A stretch of 64,000 nucleotides of DNA from Diogma glabrata (taxonomy: Eukaryota; Arthropoda; Insecta; Diptera; Cylindrotomidae). Positions 1 to 12,327 of this stretch are shown here, piece by piece. The DNA lies in assembly GCA_963693315.1 (NCBI GenBank), contig OY856188.1:251387905-251451904 (forward strand). Reading direction: 5' to 3'. Position 1 is the stretch's first letter. Every line of letters begins with the position of its first letter. A program made the translations under genes and the position numbers. Below the pieces are notes generated by a model that saw only the letters and a list, made by a program, of their open reading frames with translations, was not told where the DNA came from and did not search any database.

Positions 1-360
1 AATCGTTGATAAATATCAGAAATAGAGTTGGTGCGAGAACCGAACCCTGAGAAACACCCTATTGAATTGGGAATTTAGAAGACGTAGCACCATCTAGCAA
101 TACTCTGATCGATCTATAGGATAAAAAATCTTATAACCAACAGATCAAGTTCTTACAGACTCCAAATAAAATTAATTTGTAGTTAAAAGCCTGATGCCAA
201 ACTCTGTCAAACGCCTTGGATATGTCAAGGGAAATGATATGAGACTCACCAAAGTCATGAATTGCTTCACCCCATTTCTCCATGAGGATTGACATGATGT
301 CACCAGTAGACCGTGGCTTACGAAATCCGTATTGGTAGCCGTGGAGAAGATTGTTTTTTT
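1..360 (-). pseudogene. LINE reverse transcriptase fragment
   Basis: Read on the minus strand from 360 down to 1, this stretch translates into the middle of a non-LTR retrotransposon reverse transcriptase. It contains [14 protein letters not shown], then SLDISKAFDRVWH (the block around the first catalytic aspartate), then GVSQGSVLAPTLFLIFIND, all in one frame and in the family order. Two in-frame stops lie between the last two blocks (one near the DFLSYRS motif, one just before GVSQGS), so it is dead. The 5' side ends where the TA array starts, and the 3' side leaves the window before the YADD-type motif. The motifs resemble those of the LINE at 25713-29291, so the same broad Jockey/CR1-like group is likely. 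Confidence 0.88.
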
Positions 361-413
361 CATGATATGCAGTTTATTCTATCTATCTTTTATCTTCTTC
401 TTCTATCTTATTT

Positions 414-795
<382 letters not shown>

Positions 796-1330
796 ATAAA
801 ACAAAGTGTTTGTCTGTCTGTGTGCGCTCTCCAGAGAAATTTGGAGCACACAGGAGTCTGAAATTTTATCAAGAGAAGACCATTGACAGGTCCTAATGCA
901 CATCGGATCCCAAGTTTTAAAATTTAATTTAGTTCTTTTAATTAATATATTTTAATTTTCTTAAACGTTTGCCTAAATGTTGATTATAATTTAATTTGGT
1001 TTTTTATCAAGTTTTAATTTATTCGCTCAGTTATCTTTGATCGATTTTGTTTGGCTAAACAAAATTATCATTTAAAAGGAAAATTAAGGTATAATGTGAC
1101 AAACAAATACATTTATATGAAAATTATGTACATTGCAATGTAGCACATTATGTTGCAACAAATATTTCTAATTTATATCAAGCATATTATGGATTTGCAA
1201 TTGTACATAATACATGTTTCTATTATCACCAATGCGATACAAATAAGCATTGCTTATGTATTTTTAAACACAAATCTTGAATCTGCTTGCATTACCAGAA
1301 CTATCCCCACATCCAGTTCCAAGTATTGAA
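796..1330. other. AT-rich interval, no gene seen
   Basis: No coding potential or recognised repeat is visible. The stretch separates the microsatellite from the RTE-like remnant and may hold the decayed 5' part of that element. Confidence 0.5.
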
Positions 1331-1384
1331 AATTGGCGTTCCCTTTTCTCTTCTTAGTAATGGCACTTCAAAAAATCCAAAAAA

Positions 1385-1930
1385 AATGGGATGTAGTCGG
1401 AGGGAGTGAAGTAAGAAAACCTGTGAAAGAATGCTTGAAACTGCAATCTGGACACACATTCTACTACCGACGAAGTGACAGCCAAATGTTGATTCACGGG
1501 GTCGGACTGTTTATTAATAAGTGTTGGTCGAATCACATTACTCACCAGTCACAATAAAAGTATATCTGATCGAGTGATTTACGTATGCCAGAAAATAAAC
1601 AGCAGATACGGCATTAAAGTGATTCAAGCCTATACGAACTGCCTATCCACGTATGACGGCGAAGAAGTTGAAACATTTTATGAAGATATTGCGAAAGCCA
1701 TAAATGAAAATCGTACACATTACCAGTTTATAGTCGGTGACTTCAATACAAAGTTGGGGAAACGAGAAGAAGAATCTGAAATTTTCATTGGACAACACAA
1801 TCTGTTTGCTTCGAATTCGTTCTTTCCCGGAAAAACACAACGGAAATGGGCCAGTAAGGAAAGGAAAATAAAAGACAAAATTGACTTTATTATAAAAAAT
1901 CATTTGTCAATTATTAAAAACTGGTAGCGA
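1385..1930 (+). pseudogene. RTE-like LINE endonuclease domain (copy A)
   Basis: Two frames joined by a frameshift near 1555 give an apurinic/apyrimidinic-type endonuclease of the RTE-like group often annotated as 'craniofacial development protein 2-like'. Visible blocks in order are LQSGHTFYY, HGVGLFINKCWSNHIT, YGIKVIQAYT, EEVETFYEDI, VGDFNTKLG (metal-binding GDFN), QRKWAS and KIDFIIKNH. In such elements this domain nicks target DNA before reverse transcription. The start of the ORF is not preserved. The frameshift and the further decay downstream show it is not functional. The reverse transcriptase of the same element follows. Confidence 0.85.
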
Positions 1931-3685
1931 CCATCCAATGGTACTTGAAAAAGTTATATTAAATACAAAATTTCAGAGATCAAAGCTGGTAAAAAATAGA
2001 CATGATTTATGGTCAACGACTGAACGAATCGAGCGTAGGTAGAGCTTGCAATAAAAATGAGTGAAGATTTGAATGAAATATAGACGGAAAACGAGATTCG
2101 TTAGAATATCGCAACGTAACCAAAATTATCAACAAGGAAATCAGATCCAGACTTAAGAAAATATACTGTTCAGTTGGCCCAAAACATAATCGAAGCAGAC
2201 TGCAATATGAAAGTTTTGCGATTCCTCTGTTAAATGCCAAGAAAGAAATCTTCAAATTGCGAGACAAAACAGGAACGATACAATCGGACCGAATTAAAGG
2301 TACTAAATATAGCAAAACAATTTTATGAAGAATTGTTTACATCAGTACGACTAGTCCCTGGGCCGGCGCCGATTTCACGTGATGATTACCACTTATTTTA
2401 TACTTCGTGAGGCGCCGTGACGAGCCCGAATGCATTTGTTCTGTAATTCTTCTAAAATTGGCCGCTTTTGCGTTCGGCAAGCTACAAAAAATGCCGATTG
2501 CCCGTGATCTTGTAAATTTATCACATTCCAACTGTGGGGGTTGGAAATTTGTTTTAGAACGAGTCTGACAACTGACATTTTGTATGTTTAGCTTGTCGGA
2601 CTATACAATAGCAGACAATTTTTTGTCGGACAAGGTTACCCTCGTGTTCTAAATCAAATTTCCAACCCCCATAGTTAAAAAAGTCAAAAATTTACAAGAT
2701 CTTAGGCAATCGTAATTTTTCAAACCTTGCCGAACGAAAAGCGATCGATTTGAAAAAAATCGCAGAGCAAATGTTTTCGGGCTCGTCAAGCACAGGCGCC
2801 TCACGAAGTATAAAATATGTGGTAATCATCACATGAAATCGGCACCGGCCCAGGGACTAGACCGAAGCAAACGATTGAAGGAATACCTCAAGGTACACCA
2901 ATAATAACAAATGTCGGATCAGAAGAGTTACCTGAAATAGCCATAGAAGAAACTAAGGCTGCGGTCGATGAAATGCAAAATAAACAATCTTCTGGTGAAG
3001 ATGGTGTACCAATTGAAGCCAATAAAGTAGAAGGTGATACTTTATTAAAAGTTATAACGGCGTTGTTTAATAAATGTCTGGAATTAAATAAAAAAATGCC
3101 AAGAGCATGTCAAAATGCAGTGAGAAGGAGACCTAACAAAATTGGAAAATTATCGGACTATAAGTCTGCTATCAACACTTTACCAACTGCTCATAACAAA
3201 ACGAAATACGAAAAAGTTGGCCTTCTAGAGAACAAGCTGGATTTAGATCCGGTTATAGTACAAATGATCATTTGCAGGTGGTGAGAAGTTTGATTGAGAA
3301 GTGCAAGGAATACAAAATTGAAATAAATCATTCGGATTCATCGATTATGAAAAGGCTCCCTTTGAGACTTGAACAAACTTGGACAGTTTAGATGAATGTA
3401 GAGTTGACTCGAGGTACGGTAGAACGATTCGTTACGTATATAAAAGTGCTACGATTTGTGTTAGGCTGCACGAAAACATGGACAAGTTCAAAGTTGAAAG
3501 AAGAATAAGGCAAGGTCATACTTTATCAACTAAGTTGTTCATATCAACTCTAGAAATTGTTTTCAAAAACTTGGACTGAAGTGGAATGGGAATTAACATA
3601 AATGGAAGGTTCTTGAACCATCTTCGTTTTGCAGATGATATGGTACTCATAGCAGTTAACCTGGAGCGGAATTCTATTTGAGAAA
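1931..3685 (+). pseudogene. RTE-like reverse transcriptase, split by a MITE (copy A)
   Basis: This continues the element from the endonuclease. The linker (1931-2348) matches the copies at 9141 and 34633. After the 508-bp insertion at 2352-2859 the frame recovers RT blocks: QNKQSSGEDGVPIEA near 2973, LIEKCKEY near 3290, an RQGHTLSTKLFISTLE block near 3510 (family consensus RQGDTLSPKLF) and LNHLRFADDMVLIA near 3615-3660. FADD holds the catalytic aspartates and is intact. Several stops and frameshifts break the frame. At about 3665 the sequence jumps directly into BEL/Pao sequence. Compared with copy B this copy lacks the RT C-terminus, whereas copy B lacks the segment equivalent to about 2951-3583. 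Confidence 0.85.
2352..2859. mobile_element. MITE with about 220-bp inverted arms, 3-bp TSD
   Basis: The ends are TAGTCCCTGGGCC and its reverse complement GGCCGGCCCAGGGACTA-like, and the two arms stay complementary, with mismatches and small indels, for roughly 220 bases each around a centre near 2605. The element interrupts an RTE sequence whose unoccupied version is present at 9317-9319 and 34973-34975. Comparison shows that GAC was duplicated (2349-2351 and 2860-2862). It has no coding capacity. A 3-bp TSD occurs in PIF/Harbinger and Chapaev/CACTA-like groups, but the ends shown here do not settle the superfamily. Confidence 0.85.
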
Positions 3686-5620
3686 CAGGTACTTCTAACA
3701 ATACCTGATGAAGAATGGCAAAATTATTTGATTCAAAGACCTCTTGGTAAAAATACTATAACTTGAGTTATACTCTATAACTTGAGTAATCTGGACAGCA
3801 CATCTTCCACAACTAAGAGGCAGATGTTATCAAAAATTGTCAGGATCTTCGATTCTTTAGGATGAATGTCACCAATTGTAATTTTAGTAAATATTTTTTT
3901 TGGCCAACTATGGTTGTTTGGACTGGAGTGCGATGAAAATAAGTAGGATAAATGACTAACTCTACGAAAGGAACTACCTGCATTAGAAGCTTATCATTAA
4001 AAGCGATTACTGGCTGAAAATAGAAAAAAATGGATTTACCGATGTTTCAGAACTCGCATATTCTGCTGTGATATACTGTAGACCCACCAAATTTGACGGA
4101 TGAGTATTTGTGATATCAGTTAAGTCAAAGGTATCTCCAACTCTTCAAATTTCTATTCTTTGGTTGGAACTGTGTTAAAATTATTAAAATCAACTGTGGC
4201 ACCCGATGAAGAACATTTGTAGGACAGCCGAGTTTCCAAAATACACTATCACCCCTGGTTAAATAGTCTCACCTTCAGTCGAAAGACAATCCCACTTATT
4301 ATAGGTCGCGAGGAATCAACCCGACGCAATTGATTCTAAATCAGCAATGGTGGCATGGTCCTGATTGGCTATCGAACGAAAGGTTATCTTTACCGTCGTA
4401 TGAGAATTTATCTTTGGATGATAAGACTGCAAATGAAGAAAAACGCTCCGCTGTGATTCGAGATTTTAAAACTGAAATGTCGTTTCTTATGGGTTGAATT
4501 GACAGAAAGAATATCGTTCAGCTAATTGGTTATTGTTCTAGCATGGATAATACGATTATGGCAGCTTTATTCTTTAAATCCGAATGAACGTACGTTGCGA
4601 GCCTTAACAACTGAAGAAACGAAATATTCTATGACGAAATTATTATATTTGGATACAAGGCAACATTTTTTTACAACCAAGTTTTGTTGCTTTTCTAAGT
4701 CCGTTAATTGACAAGGATGAAATTTTTCGTGTTGGCGGAATAACTGGCATCGTTTTAAACTAAACATAAAATAATTCTTTTCACAACTCAGCCCATTATT
4801 GTGAAATTTGTCATGTCATTAGTCAAAAATGCCATGCTAGTATTTCACTGTTAGATTAAGGTCATAGACTACACGTTTGATTTTCTAAATAAAAATTCTT
4901 TAATGACTTTTATTTAACGCAATGAAATTAAATTAAAAGGCATTTTATCCCACTAACTTTGGTAGAATATGGGAAGCTGTTGTAAGGTTCATAACGTACC
5001 ACCTTGAAAAAGTGGTTGGAAATGTATTTCTTACCTTTGAGGAGATAGGTGGAATGTTGGAAATGTATTTCTTACCTATGTAACACTATTAGCAAAAATC
5101 GAATCGATATTAAACTTCCGCTTACTTCTACACATGTTCTACTTGGGCATCCATACACTTTTCTTCCAGAACATGATGTTCAGCATATTAAGTTATCCAA
5201 ATTGTCCCTTTGAAAAATTGTGCTGCTGATATCACATCATGTCTATGGTACCTGCAAAAAAACAAAATTAAAATTGATGATGTTGTTGTAATGAAAGACG
5301 ATCACTTTCCACCAGCAAGAGGTTACTTGGCAGAGCTACCGAAGTAAGTCCACGCAAAGAAAACTTGGTTCTTGTCGTCATTTTAAAAATTAAAACTGGT
5401 TTTTGAGACTATCAATCAGCAAAATCTGCATACTTCCTACTGTTGAAGATGTTGATAGTTCAAGGACGCTGGAATGTTCCAGTTCAACCTAAATAAAATG
5501 ATTCGTATTAATTCGCCAATGGTGAACGTACTTCTCATATCAGAGGAAACTACATAAATGAAATCGATCAGCCTCAATTAACAAAACTCGACTCAAAAAT
5601 TTAATTATGGTTTTAGAATC
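3686..5620 (+). pseudogene. BEL/Pao LTR retrotransposon pol remnant (copy A)
   Basis: Scattered frames match the C-terminal half of BEL/Pao pol. Blocks include a sequence like PTMVVWTGV (RT-RNase H linker), DNP-SRGINPTQLI followed by QWWHGPDWLS near 4290-4375 (the RNase H 'NPAD..SRG..WWxGPxWL' signature), IIRLWQLYSLNPNERTLRA near 4540 (pre-integrase region), an LRVGG-like zinc-domain block near 4715, and MKDDHFPPARGYLAELPK near 5290-5345, which is the integrase C-terminal module (DUF5641). Many stops and frameshifts are present. No core integrase or LTR was recognised. It is homologous to 10240-12126 and 35896-37782 but clearly more diverged than those two are from each other. Confidence 0.85.
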
Positions 5621-8600
5621 TGTAATGAAGCGCTGCTTCGTTGAATGACAACAAAGTGACATAGCAGGTCGCGTACCTAGCAAGATTTATTTATAGCCCC
5701 AGACCAGCTGCAATCTGTGAGATCGAGTAAGAAATCCTGCTACTTCAGCACAAATAAGCAATATAGTTCGAATACAAACGGATTAATCAACAAAATAAGT
5801 GGAATGAGTAGACTCTGGCGACTCCCTATACGAAAGAACCGTGATCACCACGTCCAACCCCACATCTAGTCATGCAATCACTCACTCATGCACCCTCACA
5901 CATACACATACTCACACATACACATACTCACACATACACATACTCACACATACACTTACTCACACAAAAGCATCCACCTATGCCCGGGTTTATCGATTGA
6001 ACAAAAAAGAACTTAAGCAGCGTTTCGCATTTGCCGAATAGTGATAGATGGTTAGATCAAACTGAGTTCAATGATTTTGGAAATCGTATTAAATATTAAC
6101 TCAACCGAATGAAGTTTATTGTGTGATACTTTAAATACATCCTCGACCCAGTATGCAAACGAAGTTAATAATGCATTATATAATCGTTAAGTTAATGTCA
6201 CTCGGCTTGTAGTAACTGGACATATAGTTGGGGAACATACGATAATGAAGTCGTATTCTCAGGAACACTGAGTAAAAGAAGCATGAACGTATTACATAAA
6301 TCATTATTACAGATGGTAGATTAACTGGCTTACATTGACCATCCCTTTTTTTTGTTGCACATGCATATAGAAAAGCAATTTATCATGGTAGCTTCATGTA
6401 CAGCTTCCCCTATCGGTTGAACCAAAGCAGATCCAACAAGCCAATGCGAGCTCGTCATTGTTGGTACTGCGATCGAAGTTTTCAAAGAATTTAGTTGTTT
6501 CCTAAACATACATAACGACAACATTTACAACCTTTTCCGTTATCGTTCATAATGATATTTAAGTTATCAACCAATATTACCATTTGAATTGTTGTTATGC
6601 TGCACCAAATCGAATATCAATGTTAATTTCAATTCAAACGGTCTGCAAGCAATTAAAATCATCAGTACTCCGTTCCTAATTTGTTAATCCAATAACAATA
6701 AAATAAAACTGTTAACTCATGTTCTAAGCAGATACAAAATACACACTGAAATGTGAACGGTAATACACTAACCGGTTCACGGTCAATTTCGTTTTATTTT
6801 AACAACTGTCATGTTTGAGTTTAAGTATTTTTAATGATTTATCCGTAAATTGTTGTTATACAATATACATGCCAGAATTTCGAGTTGTTTCCAACTGGAG
6901 TTTGACAATCGCACGTGTATGCAACCAATATACCCACTCATACGCATCCCCATACACACATCTATACACCCATTCATGTACTTACATACCTATTCATAAT
7001 AACCCACACAAGAAAAATAAAACATAATTAAGCACATGACTCACCTGAGAATAGTGGTCGATCCCTCTCCGTCATCCATTAAGTACACTGCCTAGCCCAT
7101 ACGGTCAACCGGATCCATATTTATGGTTGATAATCAGCGGAATAAAACAGTGCCGTGTTGCAGGTGGCTAAAATACAGCCCTTGAGGAGTTCAATTTTAT
7201 TGCATATATGCACATGCACACGTGGCAGAATATTAACATATATTATCGCTGATGAATCCAACGTAGGTATACGCCGCAGGGTGTTACAATAAGGTAATAT
7301 CTAAGTTATGGTGAATGAATTACACAGTATGCTTAAATTTTTTCTTTTATTTTAGCTCTTCAGCTTCCGAACAATGTTTTATTAGAAAGTGCCTTAGATT
7401 ATTTATTAAGATCTAAGAATTACACATATGTTATGATCAACGGCTCAATTTATTCCATAGAAAAACTAACAGTTTTTAAGGACGAACACAACATGTATAT
7501 AATTTTTTATTATCACTTAAATGCTTACGCATTAGTAAAACTATTCAAAAAAAACCCATATTAATTAATTTTGGATGTATCCGTAAATGTGTGATACACT
7601 CAAAATAGAGAGAAAAACAAATTTTGTTTTTACACATGAAATCAATATTTGTAAATATTATACTACTGCGAGAGTTTAGTTTTGTTCGGATTGGTTTTCT
7701 TTTGAATCTTGTAAATTTATTTTGTTAAACGATTACTCTATTATTTTACACATAATTTTGACTAATTTGTACTAAGAATAAATTAACTAAATTATAAATA
7801 CCCGTTATGTCCAAGAGTTATGCTATGATTTACTCCGAAATATAATATTTTGCCTTTTAGATTTTTATAACCTAAACTCTTGGTGTTCCTTAGTATTAAT
7901 TACTATTAAGATAACTAGAACGGTTTATATTAACAACGGCACAAACATGAAATATTTTTTTCTTTTATAATTTACATAATATGGACCGCACTAGCCAGAT
8001 AAAAAAAAACAATTCGAACATTAACAACAACTATTTCACTACTTGCACGAGTCAAATTAAAAAAGAAACGTGAACACAATTCTTCAAAACAAATGTCAAC
8101 CTCTTCTCATCAGAAAATTGAATCAATAGCTGATACAAGACTTAAGAGATAAGAGCAAAAATAAGAGAGTGAAGCTATCTATCGCGTTCTATTTATAGTC
8201 AGCTAACGCCGTTTGTTTGTTTATTCAACAATAACGAATCGATAAGGTAGTTTCTTTGGAAATTTTATTTTTGTTCTATCGTTAGTTATTGTATCCAGTA
8301 AAGAGTATGGACTGCTAGTTTGTAATAGAAATTGGAAAAGATTGTAAAATAAAACATTGTTTGCGAAACGATTGTACGAATCATACATGTAAATAGCGCG
8401 ATTATGGATCACTGACATTACACAACCGTTTTCTGACAATTTTATAGCGATTAATGATTACAAATTAAATACAGGAAATCACATTAGAAAAGATTATTAA
8501 TTGAGGAAATCTATATGAAAATAGCGGAAGTACGAATACAAATTGAGTAAAGGAAATTACGTTGGAGAAATATCACACAACTATTTTAATTACAATAATT

Positions 8601-8769
8601 CCTTTTTAACGGAAACCATAGCAGATGACGACTATGGATAGAGTATGCGAAACAACGTGTACAGGACAAAATGAAAACGACTACGAAAACCTCTGCTAAG
8701 GCAAACCAGGTGTATGCGGGACAGTGGTTGGAATTACAATCATAATTACAACTACAATCAATTACCCGT
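5621..8769. other. 3.1-kb interval with no recognised gene
   Basis: The homology with the other cassettes stops near 5618. The region is AT-rich, with short open frames that lack family resemblance or splice context. It holds a 16-bp minisatellite (5895-5958), a second CA/TA-rich patch at about 6925-7010, and nothing else I can name. Sequence near 5621-5850 (TGTAATGAAGCGC onward) may be an LTR of the BEL remnant, but no second copy was found to prove it. Confidence 0.5.
5895..5958. repeat. 16-bp minisatellite, 4 units
   Basis: Four tandem copies of CTCACACATACACATA; the last differs by one base. Confidence 0.95.
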
Positions 8770-8940
8770 CATAACAAATCAGTTTAATCAACGACAACCA
8801 TCCATAATCTTATAAACAAAAACGCAATTATACTTATAGATAATATTGAATTATATTCTGTCGCTTATCTTTTATTTAAAGCAATTCATTTAAAAAATTT
8901 TTTAGATAAGCAAATCATTAAAAACAAATAAAATTTACTT
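8770..8940 (+). promoter_or_regulatory. Promoter of a protease gene lost in the gap
   Basis: This stretch aligns block by block with the region directly upstream of the proteases at 12328 and 37984. Shared blocks are AATCTTATAAAC, AGATAATATTGAATT, CTGTCGCTTATCTTT (8858-8872; contains a GATA site on the minus strand), a TTTTTTAGATAAG block and AAAATTTACTT. It stops at the block that precedes the TATA box in the complete copies, exactly where the N run starts. I infer that a further protease gene began within or beyond the gap. Confidence 0.8.
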
Positions 8941-9140
8941 NNNNNNNNNNNNNNNNNNNNNNNNNNNNNNNNNNNNNNNNNNNNNNNNNNNNNNNNNNNN
9001 NNNNNNNNNNNNNNNNNNNNNNNNNNNNNNNNNNNNNNNNNNNNNNNNNNNNNNNNNNNNNNNNNNNNNNNNNNNNNNNNNNNNNNNNNNNNNNNNNNNN
9101 NNNNNNNNNNNNNNNNNNNNNNNNNNNNNNNNNNNNNNNN
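8941..9140. other. Assembly gap (200 N)
   Basis: Exactly 200 N, a conventional placeholder for unknown size. The left edge is a protease promoter and the right edge begins inside the RTE remnant at the position equivalent to 34797. Both edges are duplicated sequence, which favours a collapsed or unresolved repeat. Confidence 0.99.
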
Positions 9141-10101
9141 GGCCCAAAACATAATCGAAGCAAACTGCAATATGAAAGTTTTACGATCCAAGCTGTTGTT
9201 AAATGCCAAGGAAGAAATCATCAAATTGCGAGACAAAACAGGAACGATACAATCTGACCGAAGTAAGGTGCTAAATATAACAAACGAATTTTATGAAGAA
9301 TTGTTTACATCAGTACGACCGAAGTAAACGATTGAAGGAATACCTCAAGGTAGACCAATAATAACAAATGTCGGATCAGAAGAGTTACCTGAAATAACCA
9401 TAAAAGAAATGGAATGGGAATAAACATAGATGGAAGGTTCTTGAACCATCTTCGTTTTGCAGATGATATCATACTCATAGCAGCTAACCTTGATCAACTA
9501 CAAACAATGATAAATCAGTTGCATCAAGAATCCAGTAAAATTGGTCACAATATGAATCTGTCAAATACAAAAGTAATGACGAATATCGATGACGAAACAG
9601 CTATTAAAGCTGGAGATGACGTCATTGAAAGAGTTGACAATTATATATACCTGGGTCACAAACTGGAATTAGGTTTAGACAATCCAACTGCCGATGTGAA
9701 TCGTAGTCTTGGACTTGGCTGAGCAGCTTTTGGAAAACTTAGGCTAATTTTCAATAGGAAAATGAACAATAGTCTAAAACGTAAAATGTTCGATGCATGT
9801 GTTCTACCAGTACTCACCTATGGAGCTGAAACTCTCATATTAACAAACTTAGAGTAGCACAAAGAGCTATGGAAAGGAGTTTGTTAGGAATTTCTTTAAG
9901 AGATAAAATGACAAATAAATGGATTCGACAACAAACAAAAATCGTTGATGTCATGGAACGAATAACGTCTCTAAATTAGAACTGGGCAGGACACATTTCT
10001 AGAATGACTGATAAGCGATGGACAAAAACCATTATGTCATAGAGACCACCAACAATAAGACCTATGAGCAGACCACCAGAACGATGGACAAACAACATAA
10101 T
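9141..10101 (+). pseudogene. RTE-like LINE RT C-terminal half (copy B)
   Basis: Coding blocks are QNIIEANCNMKVLRSKLL, QSDRSKVLNITNEFYEELF, GINIDGRFLNHLRFADDIIL (FADD catalytic motif near 9460), then YIYLGHKLEL and, after a stop and frameshifts, AFGKLRLIFNRKM, CVLPVLTYGAETL, RVAQRAMERSLLGISLRDKM, WAGHISRMTDKRW and RPPERW. This is the typical RTE-like C-terminal order. Relative to copy A it lacks the central RT (sequence equivalent to about 2951-3583), joined near 9410. It is therefore inactive. BEL/Pao sequence starts directly downstream. Confidence 0.88.
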
Positions 10102-12126
10102 TTTTTTTTTTCCATCAAGCAGCAGCAGATTTACTGAAGATTTAAAGAAGATTTTTACATCGATGACCTGATGTCTGAAGCTGAAACAGAAGAAAAGGCA
10201 TTGTCAATTCAGAATCAAATTTGAATGCTGCTAGGAAAAGCAGAATTCTTTTTCAGTAAAAGGTACTCCAAGCAATACCTGATGAAGAATCACAAATTTA
10301 TTTTATCCAAAGACACCTTGGTAAAAATTCTATGACTTGAGTGGCAAACTGGACAGTAAAGCTAACTAATTGGACTAATTTTAGTAAAGATATTCTTTCA
10401 CCAACTATGGTTGCTTAAGCTGGAGTTGGATGAAAATAAATAGGATAAATGACTAACTCTACTCTACTACCTGCATAGAAACGATACCACGTTGCATGAA
10501 AAAAGTTTTTTATTCTATAACCGTCGAAAAACATGGATTTGCCGATTCTTCAGAACTCGCATATGCTGCTGTGATGTACTGTAAAGCTACCAAATCCGAC
10601 TGATAAGTATCTGTATAATATTGATATCAGCTAAGACAAAGGTATCTCCAATTCGTCAAATTTCTATTTTTTGATTGGAACGCTGTGCGGTTGTATTACT
10701 CAAAAAATTATTGAAATCAATTGTTGAAGCCGTTAAGGATAAAAACTTATTCGCCTGAACTGATTGAAATGGTTTTCACTACTACATGGAGAACATTTGA
10801 ATGGAGAACATTTGTAGGAAAACCGAGTTTCCAAAATACACGATCACCATCAAATTCAGTCTCACCTTCAGTCGAAAGACAATCCCGCTTATTGTGTGTC
10901 GCGAGGAATCAATCAGACGCAATTAATTCAAAATCAGCAATGGTGGCATGATTCTGATTAACTATCGAACGAAAGGTCATCTTAGCCGTCGTATGAGAAT
11001 TTATTTTTGGATGATAACACTGTAGATGAAGAAACATGCTCCGATGTGATTCGAGTTTTTAAAACTGAAATGTCGTTTCTTATGGAATAAACTGACAGAA
11101 AGAATATCATCGTTCAACAAATTGGTTAATGTTCTAGCATGGATAATACGATTATGGCGACTATTCTTTAAATCCGAATGAACGTGCGTTGGGAGCGATA
11201 ACAACTTAAGAAACAAAATATTCTATGACGAAATTATTATATTTGGATACAAGACAAAAATTTTTCCAATCAAGTTTTGTAGCTTTTCTCAGTCCGTTCA
11301 TTGACAAGGATGAAATTCTACGTGTTGGTGAAATAACTTAAGAGTCAGTGGCATCATTTGAGACTAAACATACAATAATTCTTTTCGCAGCTCAGCCCAT
11401 TATTGTGAAATTTGTTACGGAGAAACGAAACTCATACAAAAATGTAATGCTGGTATTGCACTGATGGTTTGAGCTGATAGACTACTCACACACTTGTTTG
11501 ATTTTCTAAATAAGAATTCTAATGACATCTTAAACTTTTATTTAATGGAATTAACCTATGACCACATTTTTAGCAAATATTGAATCGATATTAAACTTCC
11601 ATCCAATATGTCTGATAATTTGATCCCCTTACGTCTGCTCATATTCTAATTGGGCATCCATACACTTATCTTCCAGATCATGATGTTCAGCATATTAAGT
11701 TATCGAAATTGTCCCTTTGAAAAATGGTGGTGCAGTTGTCACAACATGTCAATGGTACCTGCAAAAAAACAAAACTAAAATTGATGATGTTTTTGTAATG
11801 AAAGACGATAACTTTCCACCAGCAAGAGGCTACTTGGCAGAGCTACCGAAGTAAATCCAGGCAAAGAAAACATGGTTCGTGTTGTCGTTTTGAAAACTAA
11901 AACTGGTTTTTGAGACTGCCTATCACAAAAATCTGCATACTTCCTTCTGTTGAATATGATGATATTTCAAGGCCGACGGAATGTTTCGGTTCAACCAAAA
12001 TAAAATGATTCGTATTCATTCGTTAATTGCGAACGTACTTCTCATATCAGAAAAAAATACATAAATGAAATCAATCAGCCTCAATTAACAAAACTTAACT
12101 CAAAAATATAATTATGGTTTCAAAAT
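10102..12126 (+). pseudogene. BEL/Pao pol remnant (copy B)
   Basis: It begins with the RT catalytic block FYIDDLMSEAETEEKAL (YIDD at 10156-10167), followed by the RT-RNase H linker, a SELAYAAVMYCKATK block near 10550, an RNase H signature region near 10880-10960, a pre-integrase block near 11140-11330 and the DUF5641-type block MKDDNFPPARGYLAELPK near 11800-11853. Numerous stops are present. It ends about 200 bases before the protease start codon, so the remnant forms the upstream neighbour of the gene. The core integrase catalytic region is not visible, suggesting internal deletion. Confidence 0.87.
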
Positions 12127-12327
12127 CATTTTAATCAACCATCGATAATCTTATAAACCAAAATGTAGTATAATTAAAGATAATATTGAATTTTAGTCTG
12201 TCGCTTATCTTTCATTTAAAGTAATTCATTTTAAAAATTTCTTAGACAAGTAAATCACGAAAATCAGATAAAACTTACTGTATAAAAGCTTCTACTCTAA
12301 TTTGTAAACTTCACAACGTGCATAGCC
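12127..12327 (+). promoter_or_regulatory. Protease promoter and 5' leader (copy B)
   Basis: A TATA box TATAAAA lies at 12281-12287, 41 bases before the ATG. Upstream, CTGTCGCTTATCTTT (12198-12212) carries a GATA-type site on the minus strand, and TTTCTTAGACAAG lies at about 12238. These blocks recur at 8770-8940 and 37783-37983, and a shorter version (TATCGCTTATCTT, TATATAAG, AACATCACAACG) at 59687-59795. GATA factors drive many insect gut genes; their role here is inference. Confidence 0.7.
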
